The notes under the pieces were generated by a model. It saw nothing but the letters and a program-made list of their open reading frames with translations. It was not told where the DNA came from and made no database searches. DNA of 50,871 nt from Actinomycetota bacterium (GTDB lineage: Bacteria > Actinomycetota > Actinomycetes > Nanopelagicales > Nanopelagicaceae): the NCBI GenBank assembly GCA_026393075.1, contig JAPLAW010000023.1, positions 1 through 50,871 on the forward strand, in the 5' to 3' direction. Below, piece by piece: positions 1 through 8,603 of the stretch. Made by a program: the position numbers and the translations under genes. How positions within the stretch are numbered: position 1 is the stretch's first letter; each line of letters opens with the position of its first letter.

Positions 1-58
1 CGGCTTCACCCAATTTCTGGGTGCGCAGAATTAACGCTTCATCACGGTAGAGGCTCAC
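1..58 (-). CDS. recO: DNA repair protein RecO, N-terminal fragment
   Basis: The minus strand begins a reading frame with a GTG start at 58-56 that runs off the window edge after 19 codons. The visible peptide contains SLYRDEALILRTQKLGEA, the strongly conserved N-terminal beta strand of the RecO OB fold. RecO loads RecA onto SSB-coated DNA in the RecFOR pathway. A TACACT hexamer (70-65) ends 6 bases before the GTG, which supports this start and a leaderless transcript. leuA lies directly upstream on the same strand, a neighbour pair known in other actinobacteria. Only the first tenth of the gene is visible, but the motif is distinctive. Confidence 0.85.
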   Translation of the reverse strand, partial: MSLYRDEALILRTQKLGEA

Positions 59-64
59 TGGCCT

Positions 65-70
65 AGTGTA
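65..70 (-). promoter_or_regulatory. -10 hexamer for leaderless recO
   Basis: TACACT lies 6 bases before the GTG of recO, in the leuA-recO gap. It matches the TANNNT plus 6-7 base arrangement repeated throughout this window. Confidence 0.5.
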
Positions 71-93
71 GGTAAAAGAAGTAACTGGCTCCG

Positions 94-1815
<1,722 letters not shown>

Positions 1816-1821
1816 TTATAA

Positions 1822-1948
1822 CTCCTACTTTAAATTGGTTTGTGGACTGGTTGAACCGGTACGACAAACCCCGCGGCGAGGGGACCGGTTACTTGTCCCC
1901 GCCACGGCGGCTAAGTAGGAGCGCCTTTTGAAAGGCTGACTTTGACAT
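1822..1948 (-). promoter_or_regulatory. leuA translational attenuator (LEU-element-like leader)
   Basis: The leader RNA contains, in order, a 19-codon leader peptide with three consecutive Leu codons, a GGGGAC/GTCCCC hairpin at 1880-1900 around its stop codon, a GTTTGT/ACAAAC hairpin further on, and the leuA ribosome-binding site. The bases covering the Leu codons (CUCCUACUU, plus-strand 1913-1921) are exactly complementary over 9 nt to the leuA Shine-Dalgarno region (AAGUAGGAG, plus-strand 1822-1830). A ribosome stalled on the Leu codons would hide the anti-SD and leave leuA open; a ribosome that finishes the peptide would allow the SD to be paired. Translational attenuators of this type upstream of actinobacterial leuA have been proposed from comparative genomics. 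The mechanism here is inferred from base pairing. Confidence 0.8.
1889..1948 (-). CDS. leuL: leuA leader peptide, 19 residues with LLL
   Basis: A short frame starts at ATG 1948 and ends at TAA 1889-1891. It encodes MSKSAFQKALLLSRRGGDK, with three adjacent leucine codons CTC CTA CTT at residues 10-12. It sits just upstream of leuA, and its Leu codons are complementary to the leuA Shine-Dalgarno, as expected for a regulatory peptide whose translation senses charged tRNA-Leu. The peptide probably has no role after synthesis. No clear ribosome-binding site precedes it, which suggests a leaderless or near-leaderless start. Confidence 0.8.
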   Translation of the reverse strand: MSKSAFQKALLLSRRGGDK

Positions 1949-1996
1949 GGCTAAAGGGTAACCCTTGGGCAGGTAAGCCAGCAAGTTTGCTGCAAA

Positions 1997-3322
1997 TTAG
2001 AGAACTGGCAGGTACCGATCGAGTTCAAAGGCAGTTACTTGGCGGCGATATTCCTGCCATTCAGCGCGCTTGTTTCGAAGCACGAATTCAAAGACATCTG
2101 CGCCTAGTGTTTCGCGAACTAGATCAGATTTCTCCATCTCAATAATTGCCTCATTTAAATTACTTGGCAGTGGTCGAATATCAGTTGAATCAGCAGGTGC
2201 CAATACATAGCCTTCTTCAACGCCTTTTAGTCCAGCAGCGAGCATTACGGCATATGCCAAATATGGATTACAGGCAGAATCAGGGGAACGAAATTCAATA
2301 CGAGTTGAGTTCTCTTTCTTTGGTTTATACATCGGCACCCGAACTAACGAACCACGCGCACTTGGCCCCCAGTTAGCAACAGCTGGTGCTTCACCGCCAC
2401 CATGTAAACGCTTATAAGAGTTGACCCATTGGTTAGTAATCAAAGTTATTTCAGGCGCATGCTTTAAAAGACCTGCGATAAACGAGCGACCAACTTTAGA
2501 AAGATTTAATTCTGCAGTTGGATCAAAGAAAGCATTCTCTTCGCCTTTAAAAAGTGAAACGTGAGTATGCATGCCACTACCGGGATGTTCGGTAAATGGC
2601 TTTGGCATGAAACTAGCGTGGAATCCTTGTTCTAGCGCAACTTCTTTAATTACATGCCGGAAAGTCATGATGTTATCGGCAGTGCTTAACGCATCGGCAT
2701 AACGCAGATCGATCTCTTGTTGACCAGGTGCGCCTTCGTGATGCGAGAACTCAACGCTAATACCCATGGCTTCTAACATCGTGATTGCTTGACGGCGGAA
2801 ATCATGTCCAACAATTGATGGCGTGTGATCGAAGTAGCCGCCAGCATCAACTGGCACTGGTGCTTGCCCAGCAACTGGCTGATTCTTAAATAAGAAGAAT
2901 TCAATTTCGGGGTGGGTGTAACAGGTGTAACCCATGTCGGCGGCCTTATTCAAGGTGCGACGCAGAACATTGCGCGGATCAGTCATTGATGCTGAACCAT
3001 CAGGCATTGCAATATCGCAATACATACGTGCCGCCCCTGGAGCTTCAGTGCGCCAAGGCAAGATTGAGAAGGTGGCTGAATCTGGTCGGGCCAACATGTC
3101 TGATTCAGTTACTCGCGCAAAGCCTTCAATAGCTGAGCCATCAAAACCAATTCCTTCATCAAAGGCATTTTCTAATTCGGCAGGTGCAATTGCAACTGAT
3201 TTTAGGAAACCTAAAACATCGGTAAACCACAAACGGATGAACCGAATATTGCGCTCTTCAATTGTGCGAAGAACGAACTCTTCTTGTTTGCTGCGTTCTG
3301 GGGAGGCGCTCATGGGAGACAT
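1997..3322 (-). CDS. glnA: Type I glutamine synthetase, GlnA2-like
   Basis: This enzyme makes glutamine from glutamate, ammonia and ATP in the cytoplasm. The 441 residues carry the beta-grasp domain (IEERNIRFIRLWFTDVLGFLKS), the GFDGSAIEGFARV segment, the PEIEFFLF metal-site strand, and the HPGSGMHTHVSLF ATP-site region. At the position where adenylylated enzymes have the tyrosine of the NLYxLP motif, this protein reads DIRPLP with Arg at residue 383. It is therefore not expected to be controlled by adenylylation, as for the GSI-alpha/GlnA2 group; the N-terminus also matches GlnA2 best. Two starts are possible (Met1 or Met4), and neither has a clear Shine-Dalgarno. A GlnR-like box lies 15 bases upstream. 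leuA and its leader follow. Confidence 0.93.
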   Translation of the reverse strand: MSPMSASPERSKQEEFVLRTIEERNIRFIRLWFTDVLGFLKSVAIAPAELENAFDEGIGFDGSAIEGFARVTESDMLARPDSATFSILPWRTEAPGAARMYCDIAMPDGSASMTDPRNVLRRTLNKAADMGYTCYTHPEIEFFLFKNQPVAGQAPVPVDAGGYFDHTPSIVGHDFRRQAITMLEAMGISVEFSHHEGAPGQQEIDLRYADALSTADNIMTFRHVIKEVALEQGFHASFMPKPFTEHPGSGMHTHVSLFKGEENAFFDPTAELNLSKVGRSFIAGLLKHAPEITLITNQWVNSYKRLHGGGEAPAVANWGPSARGSLVRVPMYKPKKENSTRIEFRSPDSACNPYLAYAVMLAAGLKGVEEGYVLAPADSTDIRPLPSNLNEAIIEMEKSDLVRETLGADVFEFVLRNKRAEWQEYRRQVTAFELDRYLPVL

Positions 3323-3336
3323 CTTGCCAAGCCCGC

Positions 3337-3352
3337 GTTACGGCTGTGTTAC
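3337..3352 (-). promoter_or_regulatory. Candidate GlnR box upstream of glnA
   Basis: On the minus strand the gap between nadE and glnA contains GTAAC-N6-GTAAC, close to the actinobacterial GlnR consensus (GTnAC-N6-GnAAC). A further GTGAC lies 9 bases upstream. GlnR is the OmpR-type nitrogen regulator of glutamine synthetase genes. The box is only 15 bases from the start codon, so binding would overlap the promoter core and might repress. This is a motif match only. Confidence 0.4.
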
Positions 3353-3376
3353 AAAAACCGTGTCACTTAGCCGGGC

Positions 3377-5089
3377 CTATAACCCCTCGCGCCAGCGTGA
3401 AGTAATAGGTAGGCGGCGATCTTTACCAAAGGCGCGAGCCGAAACTTTCGCGCCAGGCGGATATTGGCGGCGCTTGTATTCAGCCGTATCGACCATGCCA
3501 ATTACCCGAGCAACGGTGGCGGCATCAAAGCCAGCTGCAATGATTGCAGCAATCCCCTGATCTTCATCAACATAGCGCCACAAGATTTGATCAAGTAGTT
3601 CGTAATCTGGCAGCGAATCAGAATCTTTTTGATCTGGGCGCAATTCGGCGCTTGGCTCTTTGCTGATTGAATTTTCCGGAATCGGTGGCACTTCACCATC
3701 GGCAACTGCTTTGGCATTGCGCCACTTAGCAAGTGCCCAAACATCGGTTTTATAAATATCTTTAATTGGGGCAAAGCCACCAACGGCATCGCCATACAAA
3801 GTTGAATAACCAACAGCTAGTTCGGATTTATTGCCAGTGGCCAAAATTAAATGGCCCTCTTGATTTGAAATTCCCATCAGTGCAGTGCCACGAACTCGGG
3901 CTTGTAAATTCTCTTCGGCTAGACCTTTTAAAGTCAGTGAATTTAAATAGGCAGCGACCATCGGTTCAATCGGCACGATGCGGAAGTGAATGCCGGTGTT
4001 ATCGGCAAAGCTTTGGGCATCTGCAATTGAATGTTCTGACGAATACTTGCTCGGCAAAGCCACGCCATTAACGCACTTGGCGCCTATGGCATCGACAGCA
4101 ATGGCTGCAACTAGCGCTGAATCAATACCACCAGATAGGCCAAGTGCCACACTGCGGAATTTATTCTTGTAAACATAATCGCGTAGCCCGCAAACTAACG
4201 CTTTCCAAATTTCGGCTTCATCGCTTAGTCGTGGTGTGATCACTGGAGCTACTGAATTAACTGGTGAGTTAGCACTTTCGGAAATAACTAAATCTGGTTT
4301 GCCAGTTGCGCCAGCGGCTGCGATATCTAGAACAATTAACTCATCGGCAAATTGTGGGGCCCGGGCAATTACTGACCCGTCGGCAGCAACCACAATGGTG
4401 TCGCCGTCGAAAACTAAATCATCTTGACCGCCCGTCATATTTACATATGCCAATGGCGCTCCAAATTCGCGGGCTCGCTTTTGTACTAGCGCTAACCGCA
4501 CATCATCTTTGTTGCGTTCAAAGGGACTGCCATTTGGAACTACAACTAGCCCTGGCATACGCGCAGCCAACGCATCGATTAACCCACCGTCTTGCCAAAG
4601 GTCTTCGCAGATTGCAATGCCGACGTCGATTCCAGCCACACGAACTAACAAAGTTTCGGTGCCCGGCACAAAGTTTCTAAACTCATCGAAAACGCCATAG
4701 TTAGGCAGATGTTGTTTTACATAGCGGGCTTTGATTTCACCATTATGAATAATTGCCACCGCATTTTGTGGAGCACCAACTGGTTGACCTTGGCGATTTG
4801 GGGCATCGGCGATCTGATCTAAATATCCAACCACTGCAGTTATCTGGCCATGACCTTCGGCCTCTAACCGCTTTGCTAATTCACCAATCGCGGCAATAGA
4901 TGCGCTACGAAAAGATGGGCGCAGTGCTAAATCTTCAACTGGGTAACCAGTTAAAACCATCTCGGGAAAAACAATGAGTTCGGCGCCTTCAGCCTGCGCA
5001 GCGCCAACATAGCGGGCGATTAAATCGGCATTACCGGCTAGATCACCCAAGGTTGGGTTGATCTGAGCCAGCGCTACCCGCAACTTCAT
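3377..5089 (-). CDS. nadE: Glutamine-dependent NAD+ synthetase
   Basis: NadE amidates nicotinic acid adenine dinucleotide to NAD+ using ATP and glutamine, the last step of NAD synthesis. The 570-residue protein is two-domain. An N-terminal nitrilase-type glutaminase has Glu43 in VFPEMVLTGYP, a Lys in RYVKQHLPNYGVFDE near residue 115, and a nucleophilic Cys in IAICEDLW near 160. A C-terminal synthetase has the P-loop GLSGGIDSA near 320 and the GNKSELAVGYST motif. It is the roughly 570-residue form rather than the longer mycobacterial type. The ATG follows a TACCCT hexamer by 6 bases, indicating a leaderless start. It is divergent from panB and lies upstream of glnA on the same strand. Confidence 0.96.
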   Translation of the reverse strand: MKLRVALAQINPTLGDLAGNADLIARYVGAAQAEGAELIVFPEMVLTGYPVEDLALRPSFRSASIAAIGELAKRLEAEGHGQITAVVGYLDQIADAPNRQGQPVGAPQNAVAIIHNGEIKARYVKQHLPNYGVFDEFRNFVPGTETLLVRVAGIDVGIAICEDLWQDGGLIDALAARMPGLVVVPNGSPFERNKDDVRLALVQKRAREFGAPLAYVNMTGGQDDLVFDGDTIVVAADGSVIARAPQFADELIVLDIAAAGATGKPDLVISESANSPVNSVAPVITPRLSDEAEIWKALVCGLRDYVYKNKFRSVALGLSGGIDSALVAAIAVDAIGAKCVNGVALPSKYSSEHSIADAQSFADNTGIHFRIVPIEPMVAAYLNSLTLKGLAEENLQARVRGTALMGISNQEGHLILATGNKSELAVGYSTLYGDAVGGFAPIKDIYKTDVWALAKWRNAKAVADGEVPPIPENSISKEPSAELRPDQKDSDSLPDYELLDQILWRYVDEDQGIAAIIAAGFDAATVARVIGMVDTAEYKRRQYPPGAKVSARAFGKDRRLPITSRWREGL

Positions 5090-5095
5090 AAGTTA

Positions 5096-5101
5096 AGGGT
5101 A
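5096..5101 (-). promoter_or_regulatory. -10 hexamer for leaderless nadE
   Basis: TACCCT ends 6 bases before the nadE ATG. The nadE-panB gap also holds an imperfect inverted repeat, CGGGTA (5104-5109) and TACCCG (5122-5127), which could be an operator or chance. Confidence 0.45.
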
Positions 5102-5161
5102 CTCGGGTAAAGTTCTACTCGTACCCGGGGACCATTTTGGCTTCGAGGAAGGTAAGAAAAT

Positions 5162-5983
5162 ATGGCTCAAGCGACCTCGCTTTATGGCGGCGCCCAACAT
5201 CGTCGCGTCACAATTCTTGATCTGGCCAGTGCGAAAGAGCGCGGCGAAAAATGGCCAATGCTCACTTCTTACGAGCAATTGACCGCTGAGATCTTTGATG
5301 AAGCTGGCATCCCCGTTTTATTAGTCGGCGATAGTGCTGGCAATAATTTCCTGGGGTTTGAAAACACGATTCCGGTGACCGTCGATGAAATGATCCCGCT
5401 GACCCGCGCCGTTGTTAGGGCATCAAAGCGAGCCATGGTCGTTGCCGATCTGCCCTTTGGATCTTATGAAAGTTCGACCGAATTAGCCCTGGCCACAGCC
5501 ACTCGTTTCTTTAAAGAAGCCGGCGCCATGGCAGTAAAACTTGAAGGCGCTCATCTAGAAACAGTTAAAAAATTAGTGGCAATTGGAATTCCAGTAATGG
5601 GCCACCTGGGCCTTACGCCACAGTCACTTCATCAACTTGGCGGCTATCGAGTGCAAGGTCGCACCGATGGCGATGTCATCTTGGCAGCAGCGCTAGAACT
5701 CGAAAAAGCTGGGGCCTTTGCAATTGTCCTTGAACTCGTGCCGGCCGAATTAGCCACTCGTATTACCGCAGCCTTGAAAATCCCAACTATCGGAATCGGG
5801 GCCGGCGTTAATTGCGATGCCCAAGTTTTGGTTTGGACCGACTTAATGGGTATGGGTAAGAGTGCGCCAAAATTAGCCAAGGCTTATCGCAACCTGCGGG
5901 TTGAAATGTTGGCGGCTACAGATGAGTGGGCTAAGGATGTTGTAAATGGAGTTTTTCCAGGGCCAGAGCAAACCTTTAATTAG
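5162..5983 (+). CDS. panB: 3-methyl-2-oxobutanoate hydroxymethyltransferase
   Basis: PanB transfers a hydroxymethyl group from methylene-tetrahydrofolate to 2-oxoisovalerate to form ketopantoate, the first step toward pantothenate and CoA. The 273-residue barrel shows the metal-binding VLLVGDSAGN strand near residue 56, PVTVDEMIPLTRAVVRA, the VVADLPFGSYE strand, GAMAVKLEGA with the conserved Lys and Glu, and PVMGHLGLTPQS. The length is normal. A GAGGAAGG Shine-Dalgarno precedes the ATG. It shares its substrate 2-oxoisovalerate with LeuA encoded nearby, and its promoter region with divergent nadE. Confidence 0.96.
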   Translation: MAQATSLYGGAQHRRVTILDLASAKERGEKWPMLTSYEQLTAEIFDEAGIPVLLVGDSAGNNFLGFENTIPVTVDEMIPLTRAVVRASKRAMVVADLPFGSYESSTELALATATRFFKEAGAMAVKLEGAHLETVKKLVAIGIPVMGHLGLTPQSLHQLGGYRVQGRTDGDVILAAALELEKAGAFAIVLELVPAELATRITAALKIPTIGIGAGVNCDAQVLVWTDLMGMGKSAPKLAKAYRNLRVEMLAATDEWAKDVVNGVFPGPEQTFN

Positions 5984-5993
5984 GCCATTTGGT

Positions 5994-5999
5994 TAGACT
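5994..5999 (+). promoter_or_regulatory. -10 hexamer for leaderless MFS gene
   Basis: TAGACT is followed by 6 bases and the ATG at 6006. The identical TAGACT-N6-ATG arrangement precedes trhO at 29115. Confidence 0.55.
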
Positions 6000-6005
6000 T
6001 CCCAA

Positions 6006-7292
6006 ATGCGTAAATTTGCGATGGATATTTCGCCACTCAAGAAATACCCCGATTTTCGCTATCTCTGGGCTTCAGGTTTCATCTCTTACTTTGGCTCGAT
6101 GGTCACTTATGTGGCCGCTCCATTTCAAATCAAAGAGCTAACTAACTCGTATTTAGCAGTTGGCCTATTGGGCGCAATTGAACTTCTTCCGCTAATTTTC
6201 TTCGGGCTCTATGGCGGCGTTCTGGCTGACTATGTGGACCGCAAGAAAATGATCTGGGCGGCCGAATTTGGCGCTCTACTTTGCACCTCGATCTTGCTGA
6301 TTAACTCACTTCTAGGTGAGCCAAAAATCTGGGTTATCTATGTGGTGACCGGATTATTTGCCGCCGTCGATGGTTTGCAGCGACCTAGTGCAAATGCGAT
6401 CTTGCCCAGGTTGGTGAGCCACGGCGATCTACCAGCAGCTAGCGCATTGATGACGCTGCGTTGGCAACTCGGCGTAATCGTTGGCCCCACCATTGGTGGA
6501 ATTTTGATTTCCACATTTTCAATTTCAGTTGGTTATGCCTTTGATATTGCAACCTTCGTACTTTCACTTCTCCTGCTCTTAAAAGTTGGAAATGTGCCAA
6601 GTAGTAAAGATGCCCAAAAGCCATCTCTGGCTTCACTTTGGGAAGGTGTGCAATATGCATTTAGCAGACCTGATTTATTGGGAACTTATTTCATTGATTT
6701 AGCTGCGATGTTCTTTGCAATGCCCAATGCGCTCTTTCCATTCTGGGCAGATCAACTTGGTGTGCCCTGGGCACTCGGAATGTTTTATGCCGCCGGCACA
6801 ATTGGCGCCGTCGCAATAACTTTGACGAGCAAATGGACCACGACTTATCGCTTCCATGGCCGAGCAGTTATTTGGGGCGCTATCGGTTGGGGCGCTGCAA
6901 TTGCCTTAGCCGGCATCTCTAACTCGCTGATTCTGGTTTTGATTTTCTTAGCCGCTGCCGGCGCCGCCGATATGGTCAGTGCTCTCTTTCGCGGAAATAT
7001 TTGGAACCAAACAATCCCCGATGAATATCGTGGCCGGTTAGCTGGCATCGAATTATTGTCATATTCAGTAGGTCCATTAGCGGGGCAAATGCGTGCCGCC
7101 GGCATGGCCAGTGTTACTAGCCTGACGTTCTCGGTAACTTCGGGCGGCATTATTTGCATGGCAATTGTCGGAATTCTGGGAATTTTCATGGTCAAATTCC
7201 GAAAATATGACGTCGAAACCAACGAATTTGCCGTTGCACAACGCCTAAAACGGGAAAAAGCGACATCTGAGGGCGAAATTCAAGAAAATTAA
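6006..7292 (+). CDS. MFS transporter, EntS-like (MFS_3)
   Basis: This 428-residue, 12-helix membrane protein belongs to the major facilitator superfamily, in the EntS/MFS_3 branch that includes enterobactin and drug exporters. Visible signs are the N-terminal LKKYPDFRYLWASGFISYFGSMV segment, the loop 2-3 motif GVLADYVDRKKM, RPSANAILPRLV in the mid-N half and GNIWNQTIPDEYRGRLAG in the C half. The substrate cannot be told from sequence; efflux is likely. The TAGACT hexamer 6 bases upstream fixes the first ATG and implies leaderless transcription 22 bases after panB. The cytoplasmic tail is charged (KREKATSEGE). Confidence 0.85.
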   Translation: MRKFAMDISPLKKYPDFRYLWASGFISYFGSMVTYVAAPFQIKELTNSYLAVGLLGAIELLPLIFFGLYGGVLADYVDRKKMIWAAEFGALLCTSILLINSLLGEPKIWVIYVVTGLFAAVDGLQRPSANAILPRLVSHGDLPAASALMTLRWQLGVIVGPTIGGILISTFSISVGYAFDIATFVLSLLLLLKVGNVPSSKDAQKPSLASLWEGVQYAFSRPDLLGTYFIDLAAMFFAMPNALFPFWADQLGVPWALGMFYAAGTIGAVAITLTSKWTTTYRFHGRAVIWGAIGWGAAIALAGISNSLILVLIFLAAAGAADMVSALFRGNIWNQTIPDEYRGRLAGIELLSYSVGPLAGQMRAAGMASVTSLTFSVTSGGIICMAIVGILGIFMVKFRKYDVETNEFAVAQRLKREKATSEGEIQEN

Positions 7293-7544
7293 GGAAATTT
7301 AATAAAAAACTGCTCAGTAATAAATATTTCACGATGTTAGAAAAACTAATTAAATAATTAGCAAAGTTAGTAAATGAAAATAATTAGCAAAAATTGCGAT
7401 AACGCATAAATAAATCAAATAAGTTATTTGCGACACGCGCCAATTTATTTACTCAAAATGTTGGCATTTTTTTCATTTACCTGTCACGCTTATCCACGAA
7501 CAGGTTTGGGTGACGGATCCGAACCATTCCGATAGGAGTAACAC
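7293..7544 (+). other. AT-rich upstream region of the H1-like gene
   Basis: The 252 bases before the histone-like gene are markedly AT-rich, with many A/T runs, and contain no plausible gene. They hold a 14-bp direct repeat (AAATAATTAGCAAA at 7352-7365 and 7378-7391, start-to-start 26 bp) and a near-consensus DnaA box (TTATCCACG, 7490-7498). Several weak -35/-10 pairs are possible and none is convincing. The region may be intrinsically bent and could be bound by the nucleoid protein it precedes; that is inference. Confidence 0.5.
7352..7391 (+). repeat. 14-bp direct repeat in AT-rich region
   Basis: AAATAATTAGCAAA occurs twice, at 7352-7365 and 7378-7391, identical over 14 bases and about 2.5 helical turns apart. 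It may be a paired protein-binding site for the downstream gene. Confidence 0.6.
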
Positions 7545-7946
7545 GTGGCCGCAGCAAAGAAAACTGCTCCAAAGAAGCGCAAGAAGGCAGCTGCTAAACC
7601 AGCAGCAGCCCCAAAGAAGCGTAAGAAAGCAGCTGCTAAGCCAGCTGCTGCAAAGAAAGCCGCTCCAAAGCGTCGCAAGAAGGCAGCTGCTAAGCCAGCT
7701 GCTGCAAAGAAGGCTGCTCCAAAGCGCCGCAAGAAGGCAGCTGCTAAGAAGGCTGCTCCAAAGCGTCGCAAGAAGGCAGCTGCTAAGCCAGCTGCTAAGA
7801 AGGCTGCTCCAAAGAAGCGCAAGAAGGCAGCTGCTAAACCAGCTGCAAAGAAGGCTGCTCCTAAGAAGCGCAAGAAGGCAGCTGCAAAGCCAGCTGCTAA
7901 GAAGGCTGCTCCAAAGCGCCGCAAGAAGGCTGCTAAGAAGAAGTAG
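7545..7946 (+). CDS. Histone H1-like lysine/alanine-rich protein
   Basis: The 133-residue product is composed almost only of Lys, Ala, Arg and Pro, in tandem units of the type AAPKRRKKAAAKPAAK. The same composition is seen in eukaryotic histone H1 tails, chlamydial Hc2, Bordetella BpH1 and the C-terminal tail of actinobacterial HupB. No HU-type globular domain precedes the tail here, so this is a free-standing tail that should bind DNA or RNA by charge. It starts at GTG with a good AGGAG ribosome-binding site 7 bases upstream. A perfect intrinsic terminator follows. The long upstream region and strong terminator suggest a highly expressed monocistronic gene. High-scoring frames on the opposite strand are artefacts of the repeat. 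Confidence 0.85.
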   Translation: MAAAKKTAPKKRKKAAAKPAAAPKKRKKAAAKPAAAKKAAPKRRKKAAAKPAAAKKAAPKRRKKAAAKKAAPKRRKKAAAKPAAKKAAPKKRKKAAAKPAAKKAAPKKRKKAAAKPAAKKAAPKRRKKAAKKK

Positions 7947-7961
7947 TCATCAACAATTAAA

Positions 7962-7996
7962 AATCCCCGCCACTTTATGTGGCGGGGATTTTTTTG
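7962..7996. terminator. Intrinsic terminator, bidirectional
   Basis: AATCCCCGCCAC and GTGGCGGGGATT form a perfect 12-bp stem with a TTTAT loop, followed by a T run on the plus strand. An A run on the left side gives a U tract on the minus strand too. It separates the convergent H1-like and marR genes. Confidence 0.95.
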
Positions 7997-8019
7997 TGCA
8001 AATCTTTTAGAGCGATAAG

Positions 8020-8532
8020 TTACCTAATCTCATCTCTTAAATCATTTCCTACTCGCTCAAATATTTCGGCTAAAACTATTTGATCAGCCTTACTTAATTT
8101 ATCTACAAATCTTGATCTCACACTTGCCACATGATCAGGGGCTGCAGTCACAATTGCTTTCCAGCCCTTGGCCGTCATTACGGCGAAGAAACCGCGCTTG
8201 TCATCGGGGCAAGCTTCGCGCCGAACCCAGCCGGCTTCTTCCATAACCTTCATTCGATGTGAAAGACGTGAGCGCGAAAGCATGGCAATTTCAGCTAATT
8301 CAGCCATACGCATTCGGCGATCTGGGGCGTCACTTAATTGGGCCAAAATTTCATAATCTGCCATCGATAAATCATGTTGATCTAAATCGGTATCTAGCGC
8401 TTCTATTAAGCGCCGGCTGGCCACGATATATCTACGCCAAGCCGCCATCTCGGTAGGGGTCAACCAGTTGGGCTCGCCTTTTTTCCCTGCGCTGATGGGC
8501 TTTTCACCTTGAGGAGATTTTTCTAGTGCCAT
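8020..8532 (-). CDS. MarR-family transcriptional regulator
   Basis: The 170-residue protein is a winged-helix dimeric repressor. It has the MarR core LSMADYEILAQLSDAPDRRMRMAELA, the recognition helix region AMLSRSRLSHRMKVMEEAGWV and the wing RREACPDDKRGFFAVMT. The N-terminal 25 residues are a lysine-rich extension. The start is supported by a TACACT hexamer 7 bases before the ATG. A 16-bp palindrome lies between this gene and the divergent M13 peptidase, so autoregulation and control of the peptidase are likely. The ligand is unknown. Confidence 0.9.
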   Translation of the reverse strand: MALEKSPQGEKPISAGKKGEPNWLTPTEMAAWRRYIVASRRLIEALDTDLDQHDLSMADYEILAQLSDAPDRRMRMAELAEIAMLSRSRLSHRMKVMEEAGWVRREACPDDKRGFFAVMTAKGWKAIVTAAPDHVASVRSRFVDKLSKADQIVLAEIFERVGNDLRDEIR

Positions 8533-8539
8533 AGGGTTA

Positions 8540-8545
8540 AGTGTA
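8540..8545 (-). promoter_or_regulatory. -10 hexamer for leaderless marR
   Basis: TACACT ends 7 bases before the marR ATG. It lies just inside the palindrome at 8553-8568, so a bound repressor would cover the promoter. Confidence 0.5.
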
Positions 8546-8552
8546 GATTAAA

Positions 8553-8568
8553 AGTTGAACCTTCAACT
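8553..8568. promoter_or_regulatory. Candidate MarR operator palindrome
   Basis: AGTTGAACCTTCAACT is a perfect 7-2-7 palindrome in the 71-bp divergent gap between marR and the M13 peptidase gene. Its size and symmetry are typical of MarR-dimer sites. Confidence 0.6.
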
Positions 8569-8603
8569 ACTTTTAAAACCACTTTAAATGAGTAAGGGAA
8601 ACC

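Noticed and set aside
5097-5127. CGGGTA/TACCCG inverted repeat as a firm nadE-panB operator
   Set aside because: Only six-base arms with a 12-base gap, and one arm lies close to the nadE -10; too weak to assert.
7560-7940. Possible CRISPR-like or satellite repeat array
   Set aside because: The repeats are coding, imperfect and without spacers; they encode the APKRRKKAAAK units.
7490-8010. Long alternative frames over the H1-like gene on both strands (Ala/Phe-rich antisense and Gln/Leu/Arg-rich sense-shifted)
   Set aside because: They are produced by the same tandem DNA repeat, lack ribosome-binding sites, and the Lys/Ala frame has a proper RBS, start and terminator.
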